From contig SCMV01000018.1 in the NCBI GenBank assembly GCA_005502875.1, positions 1 through 64,000 of the forward strand: 64,000 nucleotides of DNA. The letters run 5' to 3'. The stretch comes from Comamonadaceae bacterium 2PF (GTDB lineage: Bacteria > Pseudomonadota > Gammaproteobacteria > Burkholderiales > Burkholderiaceae_C). Below the pieces are notes generated by a model. That model was given only the letters and a program-made list of their open reading frames with translations. It was not told where the DNA came from and ran no database searches. The position numbers were made by a program, and so were the translations under genes. Position 1 is the stretch's first letter. Every line of letters starts with the position of its first letter. This document shows, piece after piece, positions 26,653 through 38,700 of the stretch.

Positions 26653-27417
26653 TTAGCCGGCGGTTGCTTTAATGGGTTCAGCAGCTGGCTTCAAGCTCAC
26701 CCACCACCCATTGCCCTGCCCCTGTGTCACCGCCAACTCCGGATAACACCGCACCATGTCCGACAAGGTGCTGTGCCCATACACCTTCGGCGCAAAGCTC
26801 GGGTTGGTGCGCTTCATGTACTGCCCCAGCGCCCCCAGCCCCACCTTGCCGTCGCCGGTGCTCTCGGCCATCAACGCCACCGCATCCAGCAAGGCCTTGG
26901 GCCGCCGCTTTTTCACGGGCGCTGGCACTTGCGCTGCAGCAGGCTTGGCCTCCGCCCCGCCATCGCCCGCCGGTACCACCTCGGCCGCCTGCCACATGAA
27001 GAACTGATCGCTCGCGTTCTGCAGCGCATCGGGCGTTTTGGCCTCGCCCACGATCAGCACCGTCGCGCCGCGCTCGCGCAGCTTGCGGCACAGGTAGGCG
27101 AAGTCCGAGTCGCTGGTGACCAGGCAGAAGGTGTCTGCGCGCTCGTCGAACAGCGCCTCTTGCGCGTCCAGCGCCAGCGCAATGTCTGACGTGTTTTTGC
27201 CCGACGCGTACTGGTATTGCAGGCAGGGCGTGAAGGCCATGCGAACCAGGGCCTCCTGCCATTTGTTGGCCAGCGTCTGGTGGTTGCCGTAGCCGCGGCG
27301 CATGACCACGCGCCCGAATTGCGCCACCACCTGCAGCGCGTAAGCCAGCACCTCAGGCGAGGTGTTGTCGCAATCGACCAGCACGGCCACCCGGCCGTTG
27401 TCTCCATGGTCTGCCAT
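26653..27417 (-). CDS. NYN-domain ribonuclease-like protein with LOTUS/OST-HTH domain
   Basis: Residues 9-145 form a NYN (PIN-like) domain: VAVLVDCDNTS, GKNTSDIALALDAQEAL and FCLVTSDSDFAYL supply the acidic residues (D15, D17, D78, D102, D104 region) expected to bind metal. After an Ala/Pro linker, residues about 170-240 (LLDAVALMAES to WWVSLKP) match the OST-HTH/LOTUS domain, which binds RNA. The 254-residue combination is known in many bacteria and is taken to be an RNA-degrading or RNA-regulating protein. It lies directly upstream of the ssp operon on the same strand, but 130 bases away and with host-like codon use. Confidence 0.85.
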   Translation of the reverse strand: MADHGDNGRVAVLVDCDNTSPEVLAYALQVVAQFGRVVMRRGYGNHQTLANKWQEALVRMAFTPCLQYQYASGKNTSDIALALDAQEALFDERADTFCLVTSDSDFAYLCRKLRERGATVLIVGEAKTPDALQNASDQFFMWQAAEVVPAGDGGAEAKPAAAQVPAPVKKRRPKALLDAVALMAESTGDGKVGLGALGQYMKRTNPSFAPKVYGHSTLSDMVRCYPELAVTQGQGNGWWVSLKPAAEPIKATAG

Positions 27418-27501
27418 GGCGCCTCCCTTTTGTTTCTACGAACATGGTGGCGCCCATTTTTCCATGCCTGGCGGCAGGCAATTGAAGTACCCCGTCAGGG
27501 A

Positions 27502-28470
27502 TCAAAAAAACTCCAACTCCCCCGCATCCACCAACTCCTCCGTCGACACCTGCACCTCCTTGAAGTCCTCAGGCGACCAGCTCAAATTGAACACCAGCCG
27601 CTGAAAGATCTCCACCGGCGGCGAGCTCTGGTCGTCCAGGTCGGTCAGCGTGTACTTGAAGCACAGCTGCGGCGTGCTGCTGCCAAACGAGATGTTCTTT
27701 TCTTCGAGCATCACCAGCATCGGCACCTGCGTTTGCGACATCAGCACCCGGTACTCGTCGACCACGTAGCGCGACTTGAACGAGCCCCACACCATGTTGG
27801 TGATCTCGCCCAGCACGTCCGAGATGCGGTGGGCCTTGGGCTTGACATAGGGGTCGTGCGAGCTGCCGTCGAGCTTGAGCGTGCGGTTCTCGCACTGCAG
27901 CATCATGTAGCCGCGACACCAGCGGCTCTCCAGCGGCACCAGCGTGAACACCTCGCCGCACACGATCGAGTCCTTGACGATGTAGGGCGTCTCGCAGCTC
28001 AGGCTGAAGTGCCTGAAGTAGGTGAGCATGGCGTCTTCGGTGATGCGCTGAATGCCGCGCACCATCGCATTCGGGAAGTAGTAGCTGAAGATGAAGTCGC
28101 GCAGGCTGTGCTTGAGCGCGTCCATGTCGTCGACGTGGTAGGCCGCGCAGAAGCAGTCTTGCGCGCGCTTGGGCAGGTCTTCGAGCGAGCTGCTTTTGGC
28201 GCGGCGCAGGAAGATGGGCAGCTCGGGCCGGATCTTGTGCAGCTTGATCGCCAGGTCGACGCCGCCGTGCGGTGAGCCGTTGTAGCTCTCGGACATCAGG
28301 ATGCCGCCCAGGTCCACGTTGGACTTGAGCACGCTCATGACGTTGTTGGAGTGGGTCTTGAGGCCAATGAGGTGGTTCTCGGCGCAGAACTGCTTGATCA
28401 GCTCCAGCGTGTCGGCGTTGCCGTCGTCGATGATCAAGACTTTGGCGACGACGTCTTCGGTGGCATCCAT
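27502..28470 (-). CDS. Atypical receiver fused to a CheX-like phosphatase domain
   Basis: The ATG at 28470 follows a GGGAG site. Residues 10-125 look like a response-regulator receiver with the acidic pair D15-D16, but the phospho-acceptor position reads ILMSESYNG (S60, E61) instead of Asp. Residues about 165-322 resemble CheX/CheC: GEVFTLVPL and GEITNMVWGSF, with the ExxN pattern of CheY-P phosphatases. The 322-residue protein may bind or dephosphorylate a receiver elsewhere. No chemotaxis genes are nearby. Confidence 0.72.
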   Translation of the reverse strand: MDATEDVVAKVLIIDDGNADTLELIKQFCAENHLIGLKTHSNNVMSVLKSNVDLGGILMSESYNGSPHGGVDLAIKLHKIRPELPIFLRRAKSSSLEDLPKRAQDCFCAAYHVDDMDALKHSLRDFIFSYYFPNAMVRGIQRITEDAMLTYFRHFSLSCETPYIVKDSIVCGEVFTLVPLESRWCRGYMMLQCENRTLKLDGSSHDPYVKPKAHRISDVLGEITNMVWGSFKSRYVVDEYRVLMSQTQVPMLVMLEEKNISFGSSTPQLCFKYTLTDLDDQSSPPVEIFQRLVFNLSWSPEDFKEVQVSTEELVDAGELEFF

Positions 28471-28679
28471 GTTCTCTCCCTTTCGTGCCCGAATCCGCAG
28501 CCGCGTCCGAACGCGCGGTGGCGCAGGCGCCAGCGCTGCGGTGCTCTGGCGTCTTGGATCGGACAGGTGAGATGGTAGGAACGAGGCCCCACCCGGCGCA
28601 ATGGGGAGCGGCGCAATCACTGGCCCAGAGCGCTCGGATTTCGCAGATTTGCTGGGCTGTGGTGGCCGCCCCGCGCTCC

Positions 28680-28693
28680 CCGACCAAAGTCGT
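28680..28693 (+). promoter_or_regulatory. CCGACCAAAGTCG box upstream of the OmpA-like lipoprotein
   Basis: This is one of several copies of a CCGACCAAAGT box in the window. It begins 73 bases before the ATG and 60 bases before a possible -10 (AACACT), nearly the same geometry as the copy upstream of the receiver gene at 50539. Confidence 0.4.
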
Positions 28694-28752
28694 GGCCCGC
28701 CCCCCACCCCGGTTGGGTGCGCAACCCAGCCGCGCTGGCAACACTGCTCGCC

Positions 28753-29367
28753 ATGAGCACCCCCTTCGACACCCACCTGCCCCTGGCCCAGACCCGCTGG
28801 GCTCGCCTGCTGGCTTTCCTGCTGTTCCTGGCCCTGGTTTCCTGCCTGGGCGCCTGCACCACCGCGCCCGAGGCCAAGCCCCCGGTCAAGCTGGCGCTGG
28901 GCCAGGTCGACCGAGGTGTCGTCATCTGGCTGCCCGACAACGTGCTGTTCGATTTCGGCTCTCACACCCTGTCGCCCGAGGCCGATGAGCACCTGCGCGA
29001 GGTCGCGCGCCTGGCGACGGACAAGACCCAGGCGCAGCTCTCGCTGGAGGGCCACACCGACAACGTCGGCAGCGAGGCCTTCAACCAGGCGCTCTCTGCC
29101 CGCCGCGCCGAAGCCGTGGCCGCTGCGCTCAAGCGCCTGGGCGTGCCCGAGGCGCGCCTCAAGACCGTGGGGCATGGCCTGAGCCAGCCCATCGCGCCGA
29201 ACGACAGCGACATCGGCCGGCGCCTGAACCGCCGCGTCGAGATCGTCGTGCTCAACGAGACCGTGGCGCACCTCACCGAGGGCGAGCCGGCCAACCGCTT
29301 TGAAGACGCCTTCGCGCGCCTGAAGGCCGAGCTGGGCGAGCGCATCGAAGCCCAGGGCTTTCGCTGA
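28753..29367 (+). CDS. OmpA-family outer-membrane lipoprotein
   Basis: The protein (204 residues from the ATG at 28753) has a long lipoprotein signal ending in SCLGACTT, giving a lipobox Cys near residue 36. Residues about 60-165 are an OmpA-like peptidoglycan-binding domain: LFDFGSHTLSPEADEHL, LEGHTDNVGSEAFNQALSARRAEAV and NRRVEIVVL. It should anchor the outer membrane to the cell wall. A CCGACCAAAGT box lies upstream. The patatin-like gene follows 24 bases downstream and may share its transcript. Confidence 0.9.
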   Translation: MSTPFDTHLPLAQTRWARLLAFLLFLALVSCLGACTTAPEAKPPVKLALGQVDRGVVIWLPDNVLFDFGSHTLSPEADEHLREVARLATDKTQAQLSLEGHTDNVGSEAFNQALSARRAEAVAAALKRLGVPEARLKTVGHGLSQPIAPNDSDIGRRLNRRVEIVVLNETVAHLTEGEPANRFEDAFARLKAELGERIEAQGFR

Positions 29368-29391
29368 CCTGACCTGATCGCAAGCATCACC

Positions 29392-30291
29392 ATGGACCGC
29401 AGGCAACTCCTCTCCACCCTGGCCGGGGTCTCGGCCCTGGCCACGCCCGGCATCGGCGCAGCCGCCCCGCAACCGGCCTTGCGCGCCCTCAAACCCCGCG
29501 CGGCAGACGCCCGGCTGGCCATCGTGCTGGGCGGTGGCTCGGCCCGGGGCTTTGCGCACATCGGCGTCATCAAGGCGCTGGACGAGGCCAACATCAAGCC
29601 GCACCTCATCGTCGGCTGCAGCGCGGGTGCGTTGGTCGGCGCCTTCTGGGCCGCAGGCTACTCGGGCCGCGAGATGGAGGCCCTGGCCTACGACGTCAGC
29701 GACAACTCGGTGGTCGACCTCATCGCGCCGGGCACCGAAAAGCGCCGGGGCCTGGTCAGCGGCCGCACGCTGGAGACCTTTGTCAACCGTGGGGTTCGCG
29801 GGCGCAGCCTCAGCGGCCTGATGACGCCGTTGGTGACGGTGGCCACGCAGTTCCCGTCGGGGCAGTTGCGCACCTTCACCACGGGCGACGTGGGCTTTGC
29901 GGTGCGCGCGTCGTGCAGCATCCCCGGCATCTTTTTGCCGGCCGAGGCCAATGGCCAGGAGTACCTCGACGGCGGGCTGGTCAGCCCGATCCCCGTGCAG
30001 ACGGCGCGCTCGATGGGCGCCACGCAGGTGGTGGCCGTGGACGTGGGCGCCGAAGACCCGAGCGTGTACGCGCAGCGCCCGGCCTCGGGGCTGTACGAGG
30101 TCATCCTGCGCTCGTTCGAGATCATGGGCAAGTCGCTGCGCGACTTCGAGAGCCGCCAGGCAGACATGATCATCCGCCCCGAGGTGGGCCGCATCGTCAG
30201 CACCGACTTCACGGCGCGGCGCGCCCTCATCGAAGCGGGTTACAAAGCCGGGCAGCGCCTGGCGCCGGTCATCGCGCAGCGTTTGCTGTGA
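29392..30291 (+). CDS. Patatin-like phospholipase, exported
   Basis: The 299-residue protein has an N-terminal signal (MDRRQLLSTLAGVSALATPG, possibly Tat-like). The patatin fold follows: oxyanion GGGSARGFAHIG near 46-57, nucleophile elbow VGCSAGALVG (about 82-91) and DGG near 200, giving the Ser-Asp dyad. It should hydrolyse acyl lipids at the cell envelope. Its last 23 bases overlap the convergent TAXI gene. Confidence 0.9.
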   Translation: MDRRQLLSTLAGVSALATPGIGAAAPQPALRALKPRAADARLAIVLGGGSARGFAHIGVIKALDEANIKPHLIVGCSAGALVGAFWAAGYSGREMEALAYDVSDNSVVDLIAPGTEKRRGLVSGRTLETFVNRGVRGRSLSGLMTPLVTVATQFPSGQLRTFTTGDVGFAVRASCSIPGIFLPAEANGQEYLDGGLVSPIPVQTARSMGATQVVAVDVGAEDPSVYAQRPASGLYEVILRSFEIMGKSLRDFESRQADMIIRPEVGRIVSTDFTARRALIEAGYKAGQRLAPVIAQRLL

Positions 30292-31705
30292 GCGTTGGCG
30301 CTGGCGCCTGAGCGGGCCGCGCCAGCAGGCGCCGACGCGTCTTCTCGATGTTGTTGCGCAGGGCGTAGAGCTCGTCGGCGTGGGCCAGCGGCACGGAGAT
30401 CTGGCTGGCCACGCGGTCGAGTTCATCGAGCTCGTTGAGCAGCTCGGTGGTGTCGCCCTCGCCGTCTTCCATGCGCGCCTCGACCTCGCGCAGCCGCGCG
30501 TACCAACGGAAAACGCGCTGCCGCACGCGGTAGGTGTAGAGCGGCGGCACCACGCGCGAGATGGGCAGCAGCAGCACGATCAAGCCGCCGATGACCAGCC
30601 ACATGCGCTCGAGCAGGTTGCTGGCCCAAAAGGGCAGGTAGCGCTGCCAGAAGGGCGGGGTGCCGTTGATGGCGCGGTCGCCTTCGGGGCTGACGGGCAG
30701 CTCGCTGGTGCGGGTGTTGGGGAAGTCGCGCGCGCCGTTGAACCAGCCCGCGCCGCCGTGGATCTGCTGCGCGGCCTGAGCGAACAGCTGGCGCAGCGCG
30801 GGGTGGGTGTCTTCGTGGGTGAGCAAGGCGGTGGTGGCGGCCAGCATGCCGACGTCGTCCGGCGGCAGGTCGCGAGCCAAGTCGACCATGCCGCGCGGCA
30901 GCGTCACCGTCTGCAGGAAGGGGAAGCGGCGCGAGAGCGCATCGGCCTGCGGCACCTCGGCCAGCGCGACGCCGGGCTGCAGCAGCAGGCGCTGCACGGT
31001 GGGCGACTCGGGCGCCGTCATCAGCACCATGGCGTCGATGCGACCGGCCATGAGCGCCTCGGCCGCTTCATGGGGCGGCAGCTCGCTGGCGATGAAGGCG
31101 GTGGGGCCCAGGCCGTTGGCCAGCAGCAGGCGGCGCATCAGCTCGGGCACGCCGCTGCCGGCTTCGTCGAGGTTGATGCGCAGGCCTTGCAACTGGTTGA
31201 GCGAGCGCAGCACGGCGGCTGGCGGGGCCGGCTCTTTTTTGGGCGGGCCTTTGCCGGGGCGGCTGGCGTCCGTGGCCCCTGCCAGGGCTGCGGGGCGGTA
31301 AAAGACCCACAGCGGCTCGTAGAACAAGGCCCCCAGCGAGACGACGCCTTCGTTGGGGTCTTCGTCCTCGTCGAGGTCGCTTTCGGGGCCGTTGTCGGTG
31401 CCGCCGCGCACGAAGGCGACGTTGGCGCGGCCTTCGCGCAGGGCCTGCAGGCTGGCCTCGGGGCCCTCGGTTTCGAGCAGCTGCACGCGGATGTTGTCTT
31501 TGGCCAGGGCCTGGACGTAGCGCTGGCCGAACTCGGCGTAGGCGCTGCCAGCCGGGCCCGTGGCCAGCACGACGGTGCGCGGTGGCTGCGGATCCAGCCA
31601 CCAGTAGGCGCCGCCCAGCAGGGCGATGGCGAACAGCAGCACGGGGCCCACCGAAGCGAGCATGTCGCGCAGCGAAAGCAGCGCTTGGGAAACGTGACGG
31701 GTCAT
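30269..31705 (-). CDS. Membrane-tethered TAXI-family solute-binding protein
   Basis: The 478-residue protein has an N-terminal membrane helix (about 18-37) and then a TAXI-type binding domain: VLATGPAGSAYAEFGQRY at 45-62, ALREGRANVAFVRGG and DEAGSGVPELMRRLL. Unlike classical soluble TRAP-TAXI receptors it has a second membrane helix (about 367-392) and a charged, coiled-coil-like cytoplasmic tail. No TRAP permease gene is near. It may be a sensor or an orphan receptor; the ligand is unknown. Confidence 0.82.
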   Translation of the reverse strand: MTRHVSQALLSLRDMLASVGPVLLFAIALLGGAYWWLDPQPPRTVVLATGPAGSAYAEFGQRYVQALAKDNIRVQLLETEGPEASLQALREGRANVAFVRGGTDNGPESDLDEDEDPNEGVVSLGALFYEPLWVFYRPAALAGATDASRPGKGPPKKEPAPPAAVLRSLNQLQGLRINLDEAGSGVPELMRRLLLANGLGPTAFIASELPPHEAAEALMAGRIDAMVLMTAPESPTVQRLLLQPGVALAEVPQADALSRRFPFLQTVTLPRGMVDLARDLPPDDVGMLAATTALLTHEDTHPALRQLFAQAAQQIHGGAGWFNGARDFPNTRTSELPVSPEGDRAINGTPPFWQRYLPFWASNLLERMWLVIGGLIVLLLPISRVVPPLYTYRVRQRVFRWYARLREVEARMEDGEGDTTELLNELDELDRVASQISVPLAHADELYALRNNIEKTRRRLLARPAQAPAPTLTANAAR

Positions 31706-31761
31706 GGCGGAAAACTATAGCGGGCCCGCGCGGCGCATGCCCCATCCCTCGGCAGGTTGCG

Positions 31762-31780
31762 TATACTCCCCCCCACTATC
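31762..31780. promoter_or_regulatory. Candidate FrmR operator
   Basis: TATACTCCCCCCCACTATC has a seven-base C run flanked by TACT and ACTAT, like the G/C-tract operators of the CsoR/RcnR/FrmR family. It ends 12 bases before the frmR start, so it could give autorepression that is relieved by formaldehyde. Confidence 0.55.
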
Positions 31781-31792
31781 AGCCTTCGCGCC

Positions 31793-33251
<1,459 letters not shown>

Positions 33252-33264
33252 TCGGAGCTGCGCC

Positions 33265-34110
33265 ATGCAACGCGTCGAGCAACACGCCAGCTTCGGTGGC
33301 AGCCAGGAGGTCTGGCAGTTCGCCTCGCCCACGCTGGGCTGCGACACGAAGGTCGCCGTCTACCTGCCGCCCGCAGCGCTTCGCGGCGAGGCCTGCCCCG
33401 TGCTGTACTGGCTCTCGGGCCTGACCTGCACCGAGCAGAACTTCATCACCAAGTCGGGCTTTCAGCAGCACGCGGCCGAGCACGGCCTGATCGTGGTGGC
33501 GCCCGACACCAGCCCGCGTGGCGAAGCTGTGGCCAACGACCCGGGCTACGACCTGGGCCAGGGCGCGGGCTTTTACGTCAACGCCACGCAAGCGCCTTGG
33601 GCCGCGCACTACCGCATGCAGGACCACGTGGCAGTGGAGCTGCCTGCGCTGGTGGAGAAACACTTCCCGGCCAACGGCCAGCGCGGCATCTTCGGCCACT
33701 CGATGGGTGGGCATGGCGCGCTGATCACGGCCCTGCGCCACCCGGGGCGCTACCGCAGCGTGTCGGCGTTCTCGCCCATCGTGGCGCCCTCGCAGGTGCC
33801 TTGGGGACTGAAGGCGCTGGGGGCTTACCTGGGGCCGGATCCGGCGGCTTGGGCCGAGTGGGACGCCGTGGCGCTGATCACCTCGCTGCCTGCGGGCGCC
33901 GAGCGCCTGCCCCTGTTGGTGGACCAGGGTGAAGCCGACGAGTTCCTGGCCGGCCAACTCAAGCCTGAGCTGCTGGCCGAGGCCTGCGAGCGCACGGGCC
34001 ACCCGCTGACGCTGCGTCGGCACGCCGGGTACGACCACAGCTACTACTTCATCGCCAGCTTCATTGGCGAGCACTTCGCGCACCACGCGCAGGCGCTCAA
34101 AAGAGGCTGA
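33265..34110 (+). CDS. frmB: S-formylglutathione hydrolase
   Basis: The 281-residue esterase-D-family protein has the nucleophile motif GHSMGGHG, the LSGLTCTEQNF oxyanion region and a HAGYDHSYYFIASFI end carrying the catalytic His. It hydrolyses S-formylglutathione to formate and glutathione, completing formaldehyde detoxification. It begins 13 bases after frmA. Confidence 0.97.
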   Translation: MQRVEQHASFGGSQEVWQFASPTLGCDTKVAVYLPPAALRGEACPVLYWLSGLTCTEQNFITKSGFQQHAAEHGLIVVAPDTSPRGEAVANDPGYDLGQGAGFYVNATQAPWAAHYRMQDHVAVELPALVEKHFPANGQRGIFGHSMGGHGALITALRHPGRYRSVSAFSPIVAPSQVPWGLKALGAYLGPDPAAWAEWDAVALITSLPAGAERLPLLVDQGEADEFLAGQLKPELLAEACERTGHPLTLRRHAGYDHSYYFIASFIGEHFAHHAQALKRG

Positions 34111-34175
34111 GAGAGCGGTTGAGTGGGCGCGGCGGTGCCGTGTTCAAGCGAGCTGCTTCGGCGCTACCGGCGCGA

Positions 34176-35303
34176 TCAACCCGGCCAGGCCTCGAACACC
34201 TCGGCCGCGGGTTTCACCAGCCCGCAGGCGTCGAGCCGGTAGCCTGACAGCCCTTCGAGCGCGAGCTGGAAAGCCTGGCTGCGCAAAGCCTCCAGCGTGC
34301 GTTGCACCGGTGCGGCCTGCAAGCCCTCGGACGACACCAGCAGGCCGTAACGCTCGGTCTGCACGGGGATGAACTCCAGCCCGAAGCGGCGCGCCGAGGT
34401 CTCGACACCGAAGCCCGCGTCCGCCATGCCGCTGGCCACGTGGGCCGCGATCGCCGAGTGCGTGTGCTCGCCCGAAGCCCCATCGGCCAGCCGTGCCGGG
34501 TCGTGGCCGGCGCGGCGCAGCAAGGCTTCGAGCAGCAGGCGCGTGCCCGAGCCCGGCGCCCGAGCCACGAAACGCACTTCCGGTCGCAGCAGGTCGGCCA
34601 CGCCGTCAAGCTGCAGCGGGTTGCCCGGCCGCACCATCAGCCCCTGGCGACGGGTGACCAGGTGCACGTACAGCCAGTCAGGGCGCAGCCAGCGGGCGTG
34701 GGCGCGCAGCACCTCGGCTTGCAAGTCGCTGCGAGGTTCGCTGCCCGTGCCACCAGGTTGGCGTGTGGACCCCGCCTCCACCGGCAGGTGCAGGCTGGCC
34801 AGGTCGGCGTGCCCCGCGTGCAGCGCGGCCAGCGCCTGGCTGCTGTCGGTGTAGCGCCAGTCGAGCGGCTCGCCGGCCTCGCCCAGCAGGCGCTGCAAGG
34901 CCTCGATGGCAAAGCCGTGGCTGGCGCACACGCGCAGCGGGCGCTCGGTGCCGCTGAGCACGCGTTGCAGCTCGGCCTGCAGCTCGAAGGCCAGGCTGTC
35001 GAGTTGCGGGCGCAGGCGGGCTTCGACGCGACGCTGTGCCCACACCAGGGCCTCGCCCAGCGGCGTGAGCGTGGCGCCCTGGCCGCGCGCCATCTGCACC
35101 AGCGGCGCGCCCAGGGCGGCTTCGGCCTCGCGCAGCAGCGCCCAGGCGTGGCGGTACGAGGCCCCCTGCGCCTGGCAGGCCGCCGACAGGCTGCCGTGCT
35201 GCGGGATGGCCAGCAGCCAGCCCATGACGCGGGGCGACAGCGCCTGGCCGCCCGGGCCGCTGACGTGCCAGAGCGGGTCGAGGTGAACGTGGACGGGTTT
35301 CAT
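34176..35303 (-). CDS. ModE-type HTH regulator with substrate-binding domain
   Basis: The ATG at 35303 gives 375 residues. The N-terminus is a ModE/LysR-like winged helix (GSLSAACQAQGASYRHAWALLREAEAALG, residues about 38-66). From about 115 the protein resembles a periplasmic binding-protein fold: LRVCASHGFAIEALQRLL, FVARAPGSGTRLLLEALL and HTHSAIAAHVASGMADAGFGVE. Such one-component regulators sense molybdate or a related oxyanion or cofactor. It is divergent from the molybdoenzyme and fdhD genes, which are its likely targets; the start-to-start gap is 99 bases. Confidence 0.82.
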   Translation of the reverse strand: MKPVHVHLDPLWHVSGPGGQALSPRVMGWLLAIPQHGSLSAACQAQGASYRHAWALLREAEAALGAPLVQMARGQGATLTPLGEALVWAQRRVEARLRPQLDSLAFELQAELQRVLSGTERPLRVCASHGFAIEALQRLLGEAGEPLDWRYTDSSQALAALHAGHADLASLHLPVEAGSTRQPGGTGSEPRSDLQAEVLRAHARWLRPDWLYVHLVTRRQGLMVRPGNPLQLDGVADLLRPEVRFVARAPGSGTRLLLEALLRRAGHDPARLADGASGEHTHSAIAAHVASGMADAGFGVETSARRFGLEFIPVQTERYGLLVSSEGLQAAPVQRTLEALRSQAFQLALEGLSGYRLDACGLVKPAAEVFEAWPG

Positions 35304-35402
35304 GTGCTGTTCAGAGCATAAATCATGCGCTGTCGGGCGCTTATTGCCAGCGCTCAAGGGCTTGCCTACAGTGCGGCACGGGCACTTCATGCCCGACAAC
35401 AC

Positions 35403-37750
<2,348 letters not shown>

Positions 37751-37754
<4 letters not shown>

Positions 37755-38641
37755 ACGCCCGTGTCAACGTGCCGATGGGTGAATCGACCGATGAAACCCC
37801 ACCGGGCCTGAGGCGCGTTCGGGTGCAGCGCCATGAAGGCGACACGCACCGAGCCGACCACGACTGGGTGATCGACGAGGCCCCCGTGGCCCTGGTCTAC
37901 AACGGCGTTTCGCACGTGGTGATGATGGCCACGCCGACGGCGCTGGAAGACTTCGCGGTCGGCTTCTCGCTCTCAGAAGGCTTGCTCGACGGCATCGGCG
38001 AGCTGCGTGACCTGAGGGTGGCGCACGCCGAAGCCGGTGTGAGCGTGCACCTCGAGGTCTCGCCCCGCGCCTTCGATCGCTTCAAGGACCGGCGCCGTCA
38101 GCTCGCGGGCCGCACCGGATGCGGCCTGTGCGGCATCGACAGCCTGCAGGCCTTTCAGGAGACCTTGCCCGAGCGCACGCTGGTGGCGTCGCCTGCCGAT
38201 GCAATGGACCCGAGCGCTGCGGTGCGGCGCGCCCTGCAGGCGCTGCCCCGAAGCCAGGCCTTGCAGGCCCGAAGCGGCGGCTGTCACGCAGCGGCCTGGG
38301 CCACGCCGGAGGGGCAGATCGCCTGCGTGCGCGAAGACGTTGGCCGCCACAACGCACTCGACAAGCTCATCGGTGCCCTCGCGCTGGCGGGGCGGTTGCC
38401 CGCTGCATCCACCGCCACGTCCACCACGACATCCATCGCCACATCGACCGAGCCGCCCAGCGGCCTGATCGTGGTCTCCAGCCGAGCCAGCCACGAGATG
38501 GTCAGCAAGTGCGTGCGCGTGGGCGTGGGCACCCTGGGCGCGATCTCGGCGCCCACCTCGCTGGCGATCGCGTTGGCCCAGCGCAGAGGCCTGCGCCTGT
38601 TTGGCTTTTGCCGGGGTGACGCGGTGGTGGCCTATGCCTGA
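37751..38641 (+). CDS. fdhD: FdhD sulfurtransferase
   Basis: The 296-residue protein has FdhD markers: VMMATPTALEDFAVGFSLSEG, the catalytic TGCGLCGI pair near 118-124, SGGCHAAAW and REDVGRHNALDKLIG. FdhD moves sulfur from IscS to the molybdenum cofactor to activate formate dehydrogenase-like enzymes. The four-base overlap (ATGA) with the YdeP-type gene supports them as a pair. A Thr/Ser-rich insert near 220-235 (STATSTTTSIATST) is unusual. Confidence 0.93.
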
Positions 38642-38700
38642 GGCGAGCCGTCGCTGACGGGGCTGGGTCGCTGCGCTCGCCGCCGCTCGGCGTGCCCAGC

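Noticed and set aside
28471-30426. Minus-strand frame extending the CheX-like protein upstream
   Set aside because: It is antisense to the OmpA-like and patatin-like genes, which carry full motifs; the ATG at 28470 has a ribosome site.
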